Shown here: positions 17,722 to 25,287 of the stretch, one piece after another | Layout: each line of letters opens with the position of its first letter | Numbering within the stretch: position 1 is the stretch's first letter | Source of the DNA: Achromobacter insuavis | GTDB taxonomy: Bacteria > Pseudomonadota > Gammaproteobacteria > Burkholderiales > Burkholderiaceae_B | DNA length: 64,000 bases | Assembly: GCF_902859645.1 (NCBI RefSeq) | Contig: NZ_CADIJR010000027.1 | Coordinates: 1-64,000, forward strand | Direction of reading: 5' to 3' | The notes under the pieces: model-generated | The model's input: the letters and a program-made list of their open reading frames with translations, nothing else | Databases searched by the model: none | What the model was told of the DNA's origin: nothing | Position numbers and translations under genes: made by a program

Positions 17722-17829
17722 AAGCGCCCCGCCCAGGCGTCACCAGGCCTGCCGCCTGACAGGCCCCGGCGCCAGACCCGCGAAGGCGCCAGGCGCGACA
17801 TCTGCGCGCTCCCCGCCCTTCGCCGGAAT

Positions 17830-18840
17830 TCAGCCCGCCGCGACCGGACGGCCGTGGAACGGATAGTTGGGATCGTTGTAGCCGTGGGTCGAGGCGTGGC
17901 CCGGCGTGACCCAGCTGTCCACCAGCGCCTCGTCCTCGGGCGTGATCGTGACATCCAGCGCCGCGTAGTAGTCGTCCATCTGCGCCAGCGTGCGCGGGCC
18001 GGCGATGACGCCGGTCACCACCGGATTGGCCAGCACCCAGGCGGTGGCGAAATGGCCCGGCTGCACGCCACGGGCGGCGCTGTGCTCGACCAGCCGCTGC
18101 GCGATCTGCAGCGACTCTTCACGGAACTCGGTGGCCAGGATGCGGCGGTCGCCGCGCCCGGCGCGGGTGTCGGCGGCCGGCGCCTGGCCCGGCAGGTACT
18201 TGCCGGTGAGCACGCCGCGCGCGATCGGGCTGTACGGCACCACGCCCAGGCCGTAGTGCTGGCAGGCCGGCAGGATCTCGACCTCGGGGCCGCGATTGAG
18301 CATGTTGTAGTACGGCTGGCACACCACCGGCTGCGGCACGCCCAGCTTTTCGCACAGGCGCAGGGTTTCGGCGATGCGCCAGCCGCGGAAGTTCGACAGC
18401 CCGAAGCTGCGCAGCTTGCCGGCGCGGATCAGGTCGCCCAGCGCCCACAGCGCCTCTTCCAGGTTTTCCTCGTGGTAGTCGCGGTGCAGGTACAGGATGT
18501 CGAGGAAATCCGTGCCCAGGCGCGCCAGGCTCTGCTCGACGCCGCGGATCAGCCACTGGCGCGAATAGTGCGACTGGTTCGGGCCCTTGCCCACCACGTT
18601 GCCGATCTTGCTGGCCAGCACCCAGTCGTGGCGCTGTCCTTGCAGCAACTTGCCCACCACTTCCTCGGAACGGCCGTCGTTGTAGACGTCGGCGGTGTCG
18701 ATGAAGTTCAGGCCGTGGTCGCGCGCGGACGCGACGATGCGCGCGGCCTCGTCGTCGGGCGTCTGCTCGCCGAACATCATGGTGCCCAGGCACAGGGGCG
18801 ATACGCGAAGATTGCTTGATCCGAGACGGCGGTAGTTCAT
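17830..18840 (-). CDS. Aldo/keto reductase
   Basis: A 336-residue TIM-barrel NADPH-dependent oxidoreductase. The catalytic tetrad is visible: Asp and Tyr in NFIDTADVYNDGRSEE, Lys in VLASKIG and His in DILYLHRDY. The C-terminal NADPH-binding part contains NPVVTGVIAGPRTLAQM. It resembles the YajO/Tas-like and potassium-channel beta-subunit branch (AKR families 11-14). The start ATG (complement at 18838-18840) gives MNYRRLGSSNLRVSPLCLGT, the classical N-terminus. It stands alone, convergent with the TetR gene. Likely substrates are aldehydes or ketones; nothing nearby narrows this down. Confidence 0.9.
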   Translation of the reverse strand: MNYRRLGSSNLRVSPLCLGTMMFGEQTPDDEAARIVASARDHGLNFIDTADVYNDGRSEEVVGKLLQGQRHDWVLASKIGNVVGKGPNQSHYSRQWLIRGVEQSLARLGTDFLDILYLHRDYHEENLEEALWALGDLIRAGKLRSFGLSNFRGWRIAETLRLCEKLGVPQPVVCQPYYNMLNRGPEVEILPACQHYGLGVVPYSPIARGVLTGKYLPGQAPAADTRAGRGDRRILATEFREESLQIAQRLVEHSAARGVQPGHFATAWVLANPVVTGVIAGPRTLAQMDDYYAALDVTITPEDEALVDSWVTPGHASTHGYNDPNYPFHGRPVAAG

Positions 18841-19004
18841 GGCGAAATCCTTGGTCGGCGCGCGAGGTGCGCGGGGAAAGCGTGACAGGAAGCGAAGCGA
18901 TGCGGCGCGCCCGGGGCGCGGCGGGCAAAGGGGCATGTTGCCAGAAGCCGGCCGGCGCGCCGCTGAAAATCCCTGCGCCCGGCAGGGAATCCACCCACGG
19001 CGCG

Positions 19005-20063
19005 TCAGGCCGGCGGGGCGTCCACCGCCGCCAGGATCTTGCCGAACAGCGCGTCGGCATGCGCCGAATCGAGCCAGCGCACGATCACCACCAGCTTGCG
19101 CTCGGGCTCGACCCAGGTGAACGAACTGCCCGCGCCGACGCCGAAGAAGCTGGACGCCGGCACGCTCGGAAACACGCGGCCCTCGTGGTTCAGCCAGATC
19201 AGATAGCCATAGTACGGCGCGATCGCGCAAGGCTGGCGCATGGCGGCGATCCACTCGGGCGACAGCACCTGGCGGCCGTCGGCCGCGCGGCCCTGGTTCA
19301 GCAGCATCTGGCCGATCAGCGCCTGGTCGCGCGCGCTGATCGACATGCCGCCGCCCCAGTGCGAGCCGCCCGGCACCGACGGCATGCGCTGGCCGTCGAT
19401 CTCGACCCAGGCGTTGTCGTAGCCGACCCATTGCCAGTTCTCGCTGGCGCCCAGCGGCCGCGTGACGGCCTCGCGGAACACCTCGGGCAAGGGCCTGCGG
19501 AACAGGTGCAGCAGCGCATATGACAGCTGGTTGATGCGCACGTCGTTGTATTCCCAGTACGCGCCGGGACGCTGCAAGGGCCGCGCATCGCCCTTCTTGC
19601 CGTCCGGCGGCACGCCGAAGGTGACGGCGCGGTAGCGGTCGGCCTGGTCGGACACGCCGAAGCGCTCGCCCTCCCATTCGCTGGTCTGCTGCAGCAGATG
19701 GCGCCAGGTGATGTCGGCGTTCTGTCCATGATCGAAGCCGATGCCCGGCACGCGCTTGCCGACGGGCTCGTCGACGTCGGGCAGCAGGCCGCGGTCGTGC
19801 GCCAGGCCGGCCAGGATCGCCAGGTACAGCTTGGCCACGCTGAACGTCAGGTCGGCGCGCTCGGGCTCGCCCCAGGCCGCCAGCGTCTGGCCGTCGCGCA
19901 CCACCACGCCCGACACCGGGCCGCGGTCGTGGATCGGGCCCAGCAGCCGGTTCCACGGCGGCGGATCGTTCTGGTGCACCCCGAAGACCCCGTCGACGCT
20001 GCGGTCCCAGGCGGTTTCGTGGTCGTTGGCGAACTGGATCGCCTGCTGCATGAGCGCGTTCAT
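19005..20063 (-). CDS. Serine hydrolase of the beta-lactamase / class C fold
   Basis: A 352-residue protein of the Beta-lactamase (PF00144-like) family. The nucleophile motif SxxK is seen as FSVAKLYLA (around residue 85) and the second motif YxN as YWEYNDVRINQL (around residue 175). A GGG segment (SHWGGGMSISARDQALIG) matches the region after the active site. There is no signal peptide, so it is probably cytoplasmic and an esterase or peptidase rather than a secreted beta-lactamase. The ATG (complement at 20061-20063) has GGGAA upstream. It is divergent from the Bug-type binding protein, with 208 bases between the starts. The substrate is unknown. Confidence 0.83.
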   Translation of the reverse strand: MNALMQQAIQFANDHETAWDRSVDGVFGVHQNDPPPWNRLLGPIHDRGPVSGVVVRDGQTLAAWGEPERADLTFSVAKLYLAILAGLAHDRGLLPDVDEPVGKRVPGIGFDHGQNADITWRHLLQQTSEWEGERFGVSDQADRYRAVTFGVPPDGKKGDARPLQRPGAYWEYNDVRINQLSYALLHLFRRPLPEVFREAVTRPLGASENWQWVGYDNAWVEIDGQRMPSVPGGSHWGGGMSISARDQALIGQMLLNQGRAADGRQVLSPEWIAAMRQPCAIAPYYGYLIWLNHEGRVFPSVPASSFFGVGAGSSFTWVEPERKLVVIVRWLDSAHADALFGKILAAVDAPPA

Positions 20064-20271
20064 TGCATTCCCTTGTCTTGTCGTTGGCCGATGGCTGATC
20101 GCTGATGGCGCTAGCGAGTATATCCATCCCCGCCGCGCCGCCAACGCCGGCGCAGCCATCCGGCCGCGATATGGCCGCCGGCAATAAGCAACGCGGGAAT
20201 CAATCGTTGGCGCGCGCCGCCGCGGCCGGTAGAGTCCAACGCCCCACATTCCCGGACCACATTGCCGCCTC

Positions 20272-21291
20272 ATGCCTGATCGCTTCACCCCCTTCGCTTC
20301 GCGTGCCCCGCGCGCGCCCTCGTCCGCCCCGCGCGGCGCCCGTGCGCGCCTGGGCGCCGCATTGCTGGCCCTGGCCGCCTGGAGCGGCGCCGCCCACGCC
20401 GAATCGCGCGTCATCCGCGTCGTCGTGCCGTACGGCACCGGCGCGGTGCAGGACACCATCGCCCGCGCCATCACCGACGAACTGGGCCGCGCCCTGGACG
20501 CCTCCATCGTGGTCGAGAACCGCGCCGGCGCCGGCGGCACCGTCGGCACCGCGCAGGTGGCGCGCGCCGCCCCCGACGGCAACACGCTGGTGCTGGCCGC
20601 CGCCAGCCACCACATCGCCGGCTACCTGTACAAGAACCTGAGCTACGACCCCTACAAGGATTTCACCGGCGTCGCCTACCTGGGCAACACCGGCTACATC
20701 CTGCTGGCGTCCTCGACACTGAAGGTGGCCAACACCGCCGAATTCATCCAGGCCATCAAAGCCAGGCCCGACGCCTACGACTACGCCTCGGCCGGCAACG
20801 GCAGCGCCTCGCACCTGGGCATGGCCTCGCTGCTGGCCGCCGCCGGCGCGCGGATGCAGCACATCCCGATGAAGTCCACCGGCGACGCGGTGACCGAGCT
20901 GCTGGCCGGCCGGGTGCAGGCCGTCACCGCCGCCACCATCGGCGTCACCGGCTACCGCAACGATCCGCGCGTGACCTTCCTGGCGTACACCGGCAAGCAG
21001 CGCTCGCGCTTCGCCCCCGATCTGCCGACCGTGGCCGAAAGCGGCCTGCCCGGCTATGCCTTCGATTCGTGGCTGGGCCTGCTGGCCCCGGCGGGCATCG
21101 CGCCGGCCGAGCGCGACCGCATCAACGCCGCCGTCAATCAGGTGCTGGCCGATCCCAAGGTGCAGGCGCGCCTGGCGGCGCTGGGCGTGGAGGCAGAAGC
21201 CAAGTCGCCGGCCCAGTTCCAGGATCTGTTGAAAGCGGATTGGGACGCCACCGGCGGCCTGGTGACCGCGTCCGGCGCCCGCGTCGAATAA
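20272..21291 (+). CDS. Bug-family (TctC-type) extracytoplasmic solute-binding protein
   Basis: A 339-residue periplasmic binding protein of the tripartite tricarboxylate transporter receptor family. The signal peptide ends around WSGAAHAES, then come the family motifs VVVPYGTGAVQDTIARAI and VVENRAGAGGTVGTAQVARA, and the C-terminal lobe with FAPDLPTVAESGLPGYAFDSW. Bug proteins bind carboxylates, amino acids or nicotinate derivatives with two lobes. No TctA or TctB membrane genes are nearby, so it is an orphan, as is usual in Bordetella and its relatives. The usual proline-rich motif reads PYGTGAVQD here instead of PxxPGGxxD, a small departure in the ligand loop. Confidence 0.9.
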   Translation: MPDRFTPFASRAPRAPSSAPRGARARLGAALLALAAWSGAAHAESRVIRVVVPYGTGAVQDTIARAITDELGRALDASIVVENRAGAGGTVGTAQVARAAPDGNTLVLAAASHHIAGYLYKNLSYDPYKDFTGVAYLGNTGYILLASSTLKVANTAEFIQAIKARPDAYDYASAGNGSASHLGMASLLAAAGARMQHIPMKSTGDAVTELLAGRVQAVTAATIGVTGYRNDPRVTFLAYTGKQRSRFAPDLPTVAESGLPGYAFDSWLGLLAPAGIAPAERDRINAAVNQVLADPKVQARLAALGVEAEAKSPAQFQDLLKADWDATGGLVTASGARVE

Positions 21292-21354
21292 AGCGCCAAG
21301 CGCGATGTCCCTGGCGCGCCGCCCGCGGCGGCCGCCAGGCCGGGACAGGCCCGG

Positions 21355-21957
21355 CTAGCGCTGGCGCACGCCTTCCAGGAACATGTCGGTGATGAAGTCG
21401 GCCAGCGCCTCGCGCTCCTCGGCGTTGGGCTCGCGGCGCGTGAAGCGCTCGATCACGCCCATGAACGCGTGCGACAGCCATTCCGGCGGAATGTCCTTGC
21501 GGAACACGCCGGCGCGCTGATCGATGCGCACATTCTCGGAAATCATCTCGACCAGCTCGTCCTTGAGCGCCTCGGCCGCGTCGACCTGAAAGAAGCCGAT
21601 GCGCGTGAGATTCGGGTCCTCCTGCAGGATCGCCAGCCAGTTGCTCACGCCGCGGCGCACTCGCACCTCGACCGGCAGATCCTGGTCGTCGGACAGCCGC
21701 GCCTGGCAAACCTCCTGCCGCAGGCGCTGCGCGAACATGCCCACCAGTTCGTCGTAGGCCGCCTGCTTGCCGGCGAAGTACTGGTAAAAAACCGGTTGCG
21801 TCACCCCCGCGCGGGCAACAATATCGCTGATCCGGGTGTGCTGGAATCCGCGCTCGGCGAACTCCGCCGCCGCGACTTCCAGAAGTTGCAACCGGGTGCG
21901 CTCACCTTTCGTCAAACGCCTTTCTTGCGGTACAGATGGGGGTAGTGCCGTCGTCAT
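21355..21957 (-). CDS. TetR-family transcriptional regulator
   Basis: A 200-residue protein with a textbook TetR DNA-binding domain (residues about 17-65: ERTRLQLLEVAAAEFAERGF, then ISDIVARAGVTQPVFYQYF). A helical ligand domain with RFTRREPNAEEREALADF near its end follows. It converges with the Bug gene and diverges from the lipoprotein gene at 22019, with 61 bases between the starts; the lipoprotein is therefore the nearest candidate target besides itself. The effector cannot be inferred. Confidence 0.87.
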   Translation of the reverse strand: MTTALPPSVPQERRLTKGERTRLQLLEVAAAEFAERGFQHTRISDIVARAGVTQPVFYQYFAGKQAAYDELVGMFAQRLRQEVCQARLSDDQDLPVEVRVRRGVSNWLAILQEDPNLTRIGFFQVDAAEALKDELVEMISENVRIDQRAGVFRKDIPPEWLSHAFMGVIERFTRREPNAEEREALADFITDMFLEGVRQR

Positions 21958-22018
21958 CGCGTGAAAATACTATCCTTCCAGTCTTTTTGCCATACATTCC
22001 TGCATACATAGAAACCCT

Positions 22019-22489
22019 ATGCCCCGACTGTCGCGCCTGCTCCACGCTTTCTGCGCCGCCACGCTCCTGTCGGCCCTGCCGGGCTGTGTACCTTACCCCA
22101 CTTACAAGACCCTGCAGCCGCGCGCGGCCATCACGGTGCAGGACGAGACCGGGCAACCGCTGGCGAATGCCCGCGTGGTGCTGATCGCCGGGGCCTATCC
22201 CTACGGCTACGACCGCTACCGCGTCGAGCAACGCACCGGCGCCGACGGCCGGGCCGGCTTCGAGGCGCGCCACGAATGGCGCGTGGAGGTGCTGGCGATC
22301 CATGGCTCGGAACTGTTCTTCTGGAACTGGTGCGTCGAAAAACCCGGCTACGAGACCTACGCCACCCACGACCGCAATGCCGACGCTTTCGACCCCAAGG
22401 CGGTCGTCCAGCTCAAGCCCGGGGTGTCGCAAACTTGCGACAATCCCAATGCTTCGCCCTTCATGCGCGAGACCCGTCCAACCTCCTGA
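22019..22489 (+). CDS. Putative lipoprotein with carboxypeptidase-regulatory-like (Ig-like) domain
   Basis: A 156-residue protein. A short signal peptide ends in a lipobox-like ALPGC, so it is probably an envelope lipoprotein. The next part (ITVQDETGQPLANARVVLIA, then RTGADGRAGF) has the pattern of a CarboxypepD_reg-like beta-sandwich that often lies in surface or periplasmic proteins. I do not recognise the protein as a whole. The C-terminus is polar with two further cysteines. It lies just after the divergent TetR gene and before another small envelope protein. Function unknown. Confidence 0.7.
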   Translation: MPRLSRLLHAFCAATLLSALPGCVPYPTYKTLQPRAAITVQDETGQPLANARVVLIAGAYPYGYDRYRVEQRTGADGRAGFEARHEWRVEVLAIHGSELFFWNWCVEKPGYETYATHDRNADAFDPKAVVQLKPGVSQTCDNPNASPFMRETRPTS

Positions 22490-22603
22490 AATCACTTGAA
22501 ATCTTCGTAATTCTTGACACAACTATTGCGCCGTGGCGGCAGTACAGTACGGTATCGCCGGTCGCCGCAGCACGTGGACGCCCGGCGGCTCAGGAGCAAG
22601 ATC

Positions 22604-23125
22604 ATGAAGCGGTTTACAGGTCGTATGGTCGGCGTCGCGCTGGCACTGGCCTTGGCAAGTTCCCCCGCGCTGGCGGGCGGCTATCGTGGCGGGTATCACC
22701 ATCACCACGGCGGTGGCGGCGGCAGCGGCTGGTGGATCGGCGGCGCGGTCGCGCTGGCGGCCACCGGGCTGATCCTGGCGGCCAACAATTCCGGTCCGAG
22801 CTATGTGCAGACCGGCGTCTACGCCCCGGGCGTGGCCTACTACCCGCCGCCGGTGTACGCGGCGCCCGTCTATGAAGCGCCGCCGGTGTATGCCGCGCCG
22901 CCGGTCTACCAGGCTCCGGCCCAGTACGCCCCGGTGCAGTACGAGCCGGCCGCGCCCGTCAACAAAGCCCAGGCCAGCGCCTCGGCCGACTGCCAGCACT
23001 GGGCCATGAACCAGAGCGGCTATGACCCGGCGACCATTTCGCAATGGACCACCCAGGTCATGGTGGACACCTACAACCGCGCGCTCGATTCCTGCATGAA
23101 CAGCCGCGGCTACCGGGCCAACTGA
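22604..23125 (+). CDS. Small secreted or membrane protein, His/Gly- and Tyr/Pro-rich, unknown function
   Basis: A 173-residue protein. A signal peptide ends at SSPALAGG. A glycine/histidine segment (GGYRGGYHHHHGGGGG) and a hydrophobic helix (WWIGGAVALAATGLILAA) follow. A low-complexity region repeats PPVYAAP-type units about six times (residues 75-125). The C-terminal 45 residues have a conserved-looking CQHWAMNQSGYDP...CMNSRGY pattern, seen in many small proteobacterial envelope proteins of unknown role. The ATG at 22604 has CAGGAG 7 bases upstream; an earlier in-frame start at 22514 would disrupt the signal peptide. A strong terminator follows. The His/Gly stretch could bind metal, but that is speculation. 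Confidence 0.75.
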   Translation: MKRFTGRMVGVALALALASSPALAGGYRGGYHHHHGGGGGSGWWIGGAVALAATGLILAANNSGPSYVQTGVYAPGVAYYPPPVYAAPVYEAPPVYAAPPVYQAPAQYAPVQYEPAAPVNKAQASASADCQHWAMNQSGYDPATISQWTTQVMVDTYNRALDSCMNSRGYRAN

Positions 23126-23154
23126 CAACCATCGCGCCCACCGCGCGTCACCAC

Positions 23155-23191
23155 GGGAGGAGCTCCGCCAGGGCCTCCTCCCTTTTGTTTT
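23155..23191 (+). terminator. Rho-independent terminator of the 22.6-kb envelope gene
   Basis: GGGAGGAG (23155-23162) pairs perfectly with CTCCTCCC (23175-23182) across a 12-base loop and is followed by TTTTGTTTT. It lies 30 bases after the stop codon. Confidence 0.9.
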
Positions 23192-23224
23192 CACGGCAGC
23201 GGGCGATCCGCCCCCAGACGGACC

Positions 23225-23551
23225 TCAACCGCGCCGGCCACCCCAGCCGCGCCAGGCGAAAAACGCCCCGGCCAGCAGGGCCAGCACGGCCGGCAGCACC
23301 CAGACGAAGCCGCTGTCGGTATAGACGACCCCGTCGACCGGATCGTAGTAGCGGCCCAGCTCGTTGAAATCCCACTTCAGGTACTGCTCGTACCAGAGCC
23401 AGAAGCAGAACGCCGACACCGCCAGCGACACCACCGCCCCGACCCGCGCCAGCAGGCGCCCGCGACCGGTGCCGGCGATCAGGCGCCAGGCCGACAGCAC
23501 GCCGGCCGCCACGGCCACCAGCACCAGCCAATCGCCGACGTTAAAGCCCAT
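23225..23551 (-). CDS. Small integral membrane protein, unknown function
   Basis: A 108-residue protein with about three hydrophobic segments (DWLVLVAVAAGVLSAWRLIA, then VVSLAVSAFCFWLWYEQYL, then VWVLPAVLALLAGAFFAWRG). A short extramembrane loop contains GRYYDPVDGVVYTDSG. I do not recognise the family. The ATG (complement at 23549-23551) lies inside the end of the upstream DUF523 gene, an 11-base overlap, so the two are probably translationally coupled. A longer frame up to 23626 would only run further into the desulfurase gene. The C-terminus is basic. Confidence 0.68.
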   Translation of the reverse strand: MGFNVGDWLVLVAVAAGVLSAWRLIAGTGRGRLLARVGAVVSLAVSAFCFWLWYEQYLKWDFNELGRYYDPVDGVVYTDSGFVWVLPAVLALLAGAFFAWRGWGGRRG

Positions 23552-24047
23552 CGCCCGCCTCCAGCCGCGCCAGGCAGGCCGCGGCCTCCGTCCATTGCCA
23601 TTCGCTGAAGACGCGCACGCCGGCATCGGCCAGCAATTGCGCGGTCACGCCCACGCCCGGCTGGCGCTGGCCGGAAAAACTGCCGTCGTAGACATAGCCG
23701 CTGCCACAGGACGGGCTGCCTTCCTTGAGCACCGCGATGCGGATGCCGCGCTCGCGCGCCGCCGCCAACGCCAGCTGCGCCCCATGCACGAACGGCACGG
23801 TGGCGTCCTCGCCCGACACCGCCATCACGCGGGCGCGGCCGCCCAGCACGGCGGCGGCATCGGCGCCCGGCTCGATCTCGGCCGGCGGGCGCGGGATCGG
23901 CATGCCGCCCGCCACCTCCGGACAGACCGGCACGATCCGCCCTTCATCGCGCCAGCGGGCCAGCACCTCGTGGTCGCGCGGCGCGGAACGGCCGTCGTAA
24001 CGCACGGGGTGGCCCAACAGACAGGCGCTGATCAAAACGTATTGCAT
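23541..24047 (-). CDS. DUF523 / TudS-like [4Fe-4S] desulfurase family protein
   Basis: A 168-residue protein matching DUF523 in length and motifs. It has three conserved cysteines, in SACLLGHPVRYDG (N-terminus), VPVCPEVAGGMPIPRPPAEI (middle) and GSPSCGSGYVYDG (C-terminal half). In characterised TudS proteins such cysteines hold a [4Fe-4S] cluster that removes sulfur from thiouracil. The start ATG gives MQYVLISACLLG, the standard N-terminus. A reasonable annotation is thiouracil desulfurase-like or salvage of damaged thiolated tRNA bases, but not all family members have been tested. It overlaps the small membrane protein downstream by 11 bases. Confidence 0.85.
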   Translation of the reverse strand: MQYVLISACLLGHPVRYDGRSAPRDHEVLARWRDEGRIVPVCPEVAGGMPIPRPPAEIEPGADAAAVLGGRARVMAVSGEDATVPFVHGAQLALAAARERGIRIAVLKEGSPSCGSGYVYDGSFSGQRQPGVGVTAQLLADAGVRVFSEWQWTEAAACLARLEAGDGL

Positions 24048-24100
24048 GTGAACCAGAACTCCCGGAGCCTTCGACAGCTCCCTTGAATTGCGAACAGGCC

Positions 24101-24790
24101 CTAGACCACGGTGCCGAACAAGGCGCCGACGCCGGCCGTCGCCGCCATCGCCAGCGCGCCCAATATCGTCACGCGCAGCGCCGCCGGCCCCTTGGGCGCG
24201 CCCCCGGCGCCTGCCGCCAGGGCCCCCAGACAGGCCAGACAGGCGACCGACGCGCCGATCACCCAGCCGATCAGCTGCGGCAGCGGCGCCACCGCGGCCA
24301 CCGCCAGCGGCAACGCGGCGCCGCCGGCGAACGAAGCGGCCGAGGCCACCGCCGCCTGCACCGGCCGGGCGCGGTTGTGGATCGAGATGCCGAGTTCGTC
24401 GCGCGCATGCGCATCGAGCGCGTCATGGCGCGTCAACTGCCGCGCCACCTGCTCGGCCAGGTCGCGCGACAGGCCGCGCTCGACATAGATCTCGACCAGT
24501 TCCTCCAGTTCTTCGCCCGAGTTGCGCTTGAGCGAGCGCTGCTCCAGCCGCAGGTCGGCGGCCTCGGTGTCGGCCTGCGACCGAACCGAGACGTATTCGC
24601 CCGCCGCCATCGACAGCGCGCCGGCCACCAGGCCGGCCAGGCCCGAGGTCAGGATGGCGCCGTGCCCGGCCTGCGCCGCCGCTACGCCGGTGATGAGGCT
24701 GGCGGTCGAGACGATGCCGTCGTTGGCGCCGAGCACGGCGGCGCGCAGCCAGTTGCTGCGGAAAATCCGGTGATGTTCTTTGGAAGGCAT
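24101..24790 (-). CDS. VIT1/CCC1-family membrane transporter (iron/manganese)
   Basis: A 229-residue protein. The family signature ANDGIVSTASLITGVAAA lies in the first helix and is followed by LAGLVAGALSMAAGEYVSV. A cytoplasmic, glutamate-rich helical segment (SLKRNSGEELEELVEIYVER) corresponds to the metal-binding domain of VIT1. Three more C-terminal helices end the protein. VIT1/CCC1 proteins move Fe2+ or Mn2+ out of the cytosol by proton antiport. I chose the ATG complementary to 24788-24790 (MPSKEHHRIF); a TTG 18 bases earlier is possible. The neighbours share no obvious pathway, but the window contains two iron-uptake loci. Confidence 0.88.
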   Translation of the reverse strand: MPSKEHHRIFRSNWLRAAVLGANDGIVSTASLITGVAAAQAGHGAILTSGLAGLVAGALSMAAGEYVSVRSQADTEAADLRLEQRSLKRNSGEELEELVEIYVERGLSRDLAEQVARQLTRHDALDAHARDELGISIHNRARPVQAAVASAASFAGGAALPLAVAAVAPLPQLIGWVIGASVACLACLGALAAGAGGAPKGPAALRVTILGALAMAATAGVGALFGTVV

Positions 24791-24848
24791 TGCCGTGGAC
24801 CCGTTCAAGGCGCGACAAAGCTGGCGGCGGACGGCCGCCGCCAGCGGC

Positions 24849-25286
24849 TCAACGCGGCGTCACGCGCACCGCGGTGAGCAAGCCTATCACGCAAAGGGTG
24901 GCCTGTTCGCCCTCGTAGGCATGCACTTCGACCTGGCAGATCGACAGGCGCTTGCCCGGCTTGACCACGCGGCCGCTGGCCACGTAGCGCTCGCCTTTGG
25001 CGGGCGCCAGGAAGTTCATCTTGAACTCCGAGGTCAGCACGTCCTCGCCCGGCTGGAACAGGCTGAAGGCGGCATAGCCGCCGGCCGAATCGGCGATGGT
25101 GGTGGAGATGCCGGCGTGCAGGAAGCCGTTCTGCTGGCACAGGTCGGCGCGGTACGGCAGCACGATGTCCACCCTGCCCGGCTCGACCACGTCTAGGCTG
25201 GCGCCGAGCAGCCGCATGATGCTCTGCCGCTCGAAGCTCGCCTGGACCCGCCCGGCCGGATCGACGCAAGTCGCGGGCGCGGCCAT
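24849..25286 (-). CDS. PaaI-family hotdog-fold thioesterase
   Basis: A 145-residue single hotdog domain with the PaaI/4HBT motif NGFLHAGISTTIADSAGG (residues about 53-70) and the pairing strand EFKMNFLAPAKGERYVASG. Such enzymes hydrolyse acyl- or aryl-CoA thioesters in the cytoplasm as housekeeping or pathway steps. Its start is 1 base after the stop of the 3-hydroxyisobutyrate dehydrogenase gene, making it the last gene of the branched-chain catabolic operon. A role in clearing stalled CoA esters there is inferred. Confidence 0.85.
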   Translation of the reverse strand: MAAPATCVDPAGRVQASFERQSIMRLLGASLDVVEPGRVDIVLPYRADLCQQNGFLHAGISTTIADSAGGYAAFSLFQPGEDVLTSEFKMNFLAPAKGERYVASGRVVKPGKRLSICQVEVHAYEGEQATLCVIGLLTAVRVTPR

Positions 25287-25287
25287 G

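Noticed and set aside
22514-22519. TTGACA as a -35 box for the Tyr/Pro-rich envelope gene.
   Set aside because: No -10 box occurs at 16-18 bases; the nearest TACAGT is 23 bases away, so I do not call a promoter.
22850-22945. Tandem repeats of CCGGTGTA/CCGGTCTA type as a CRISPR or DNA repeat array.
   Set aside because: They lie inside the coding sequence and encode the PPVYAAP repeats of the protein; no spacers or cas genes are present.
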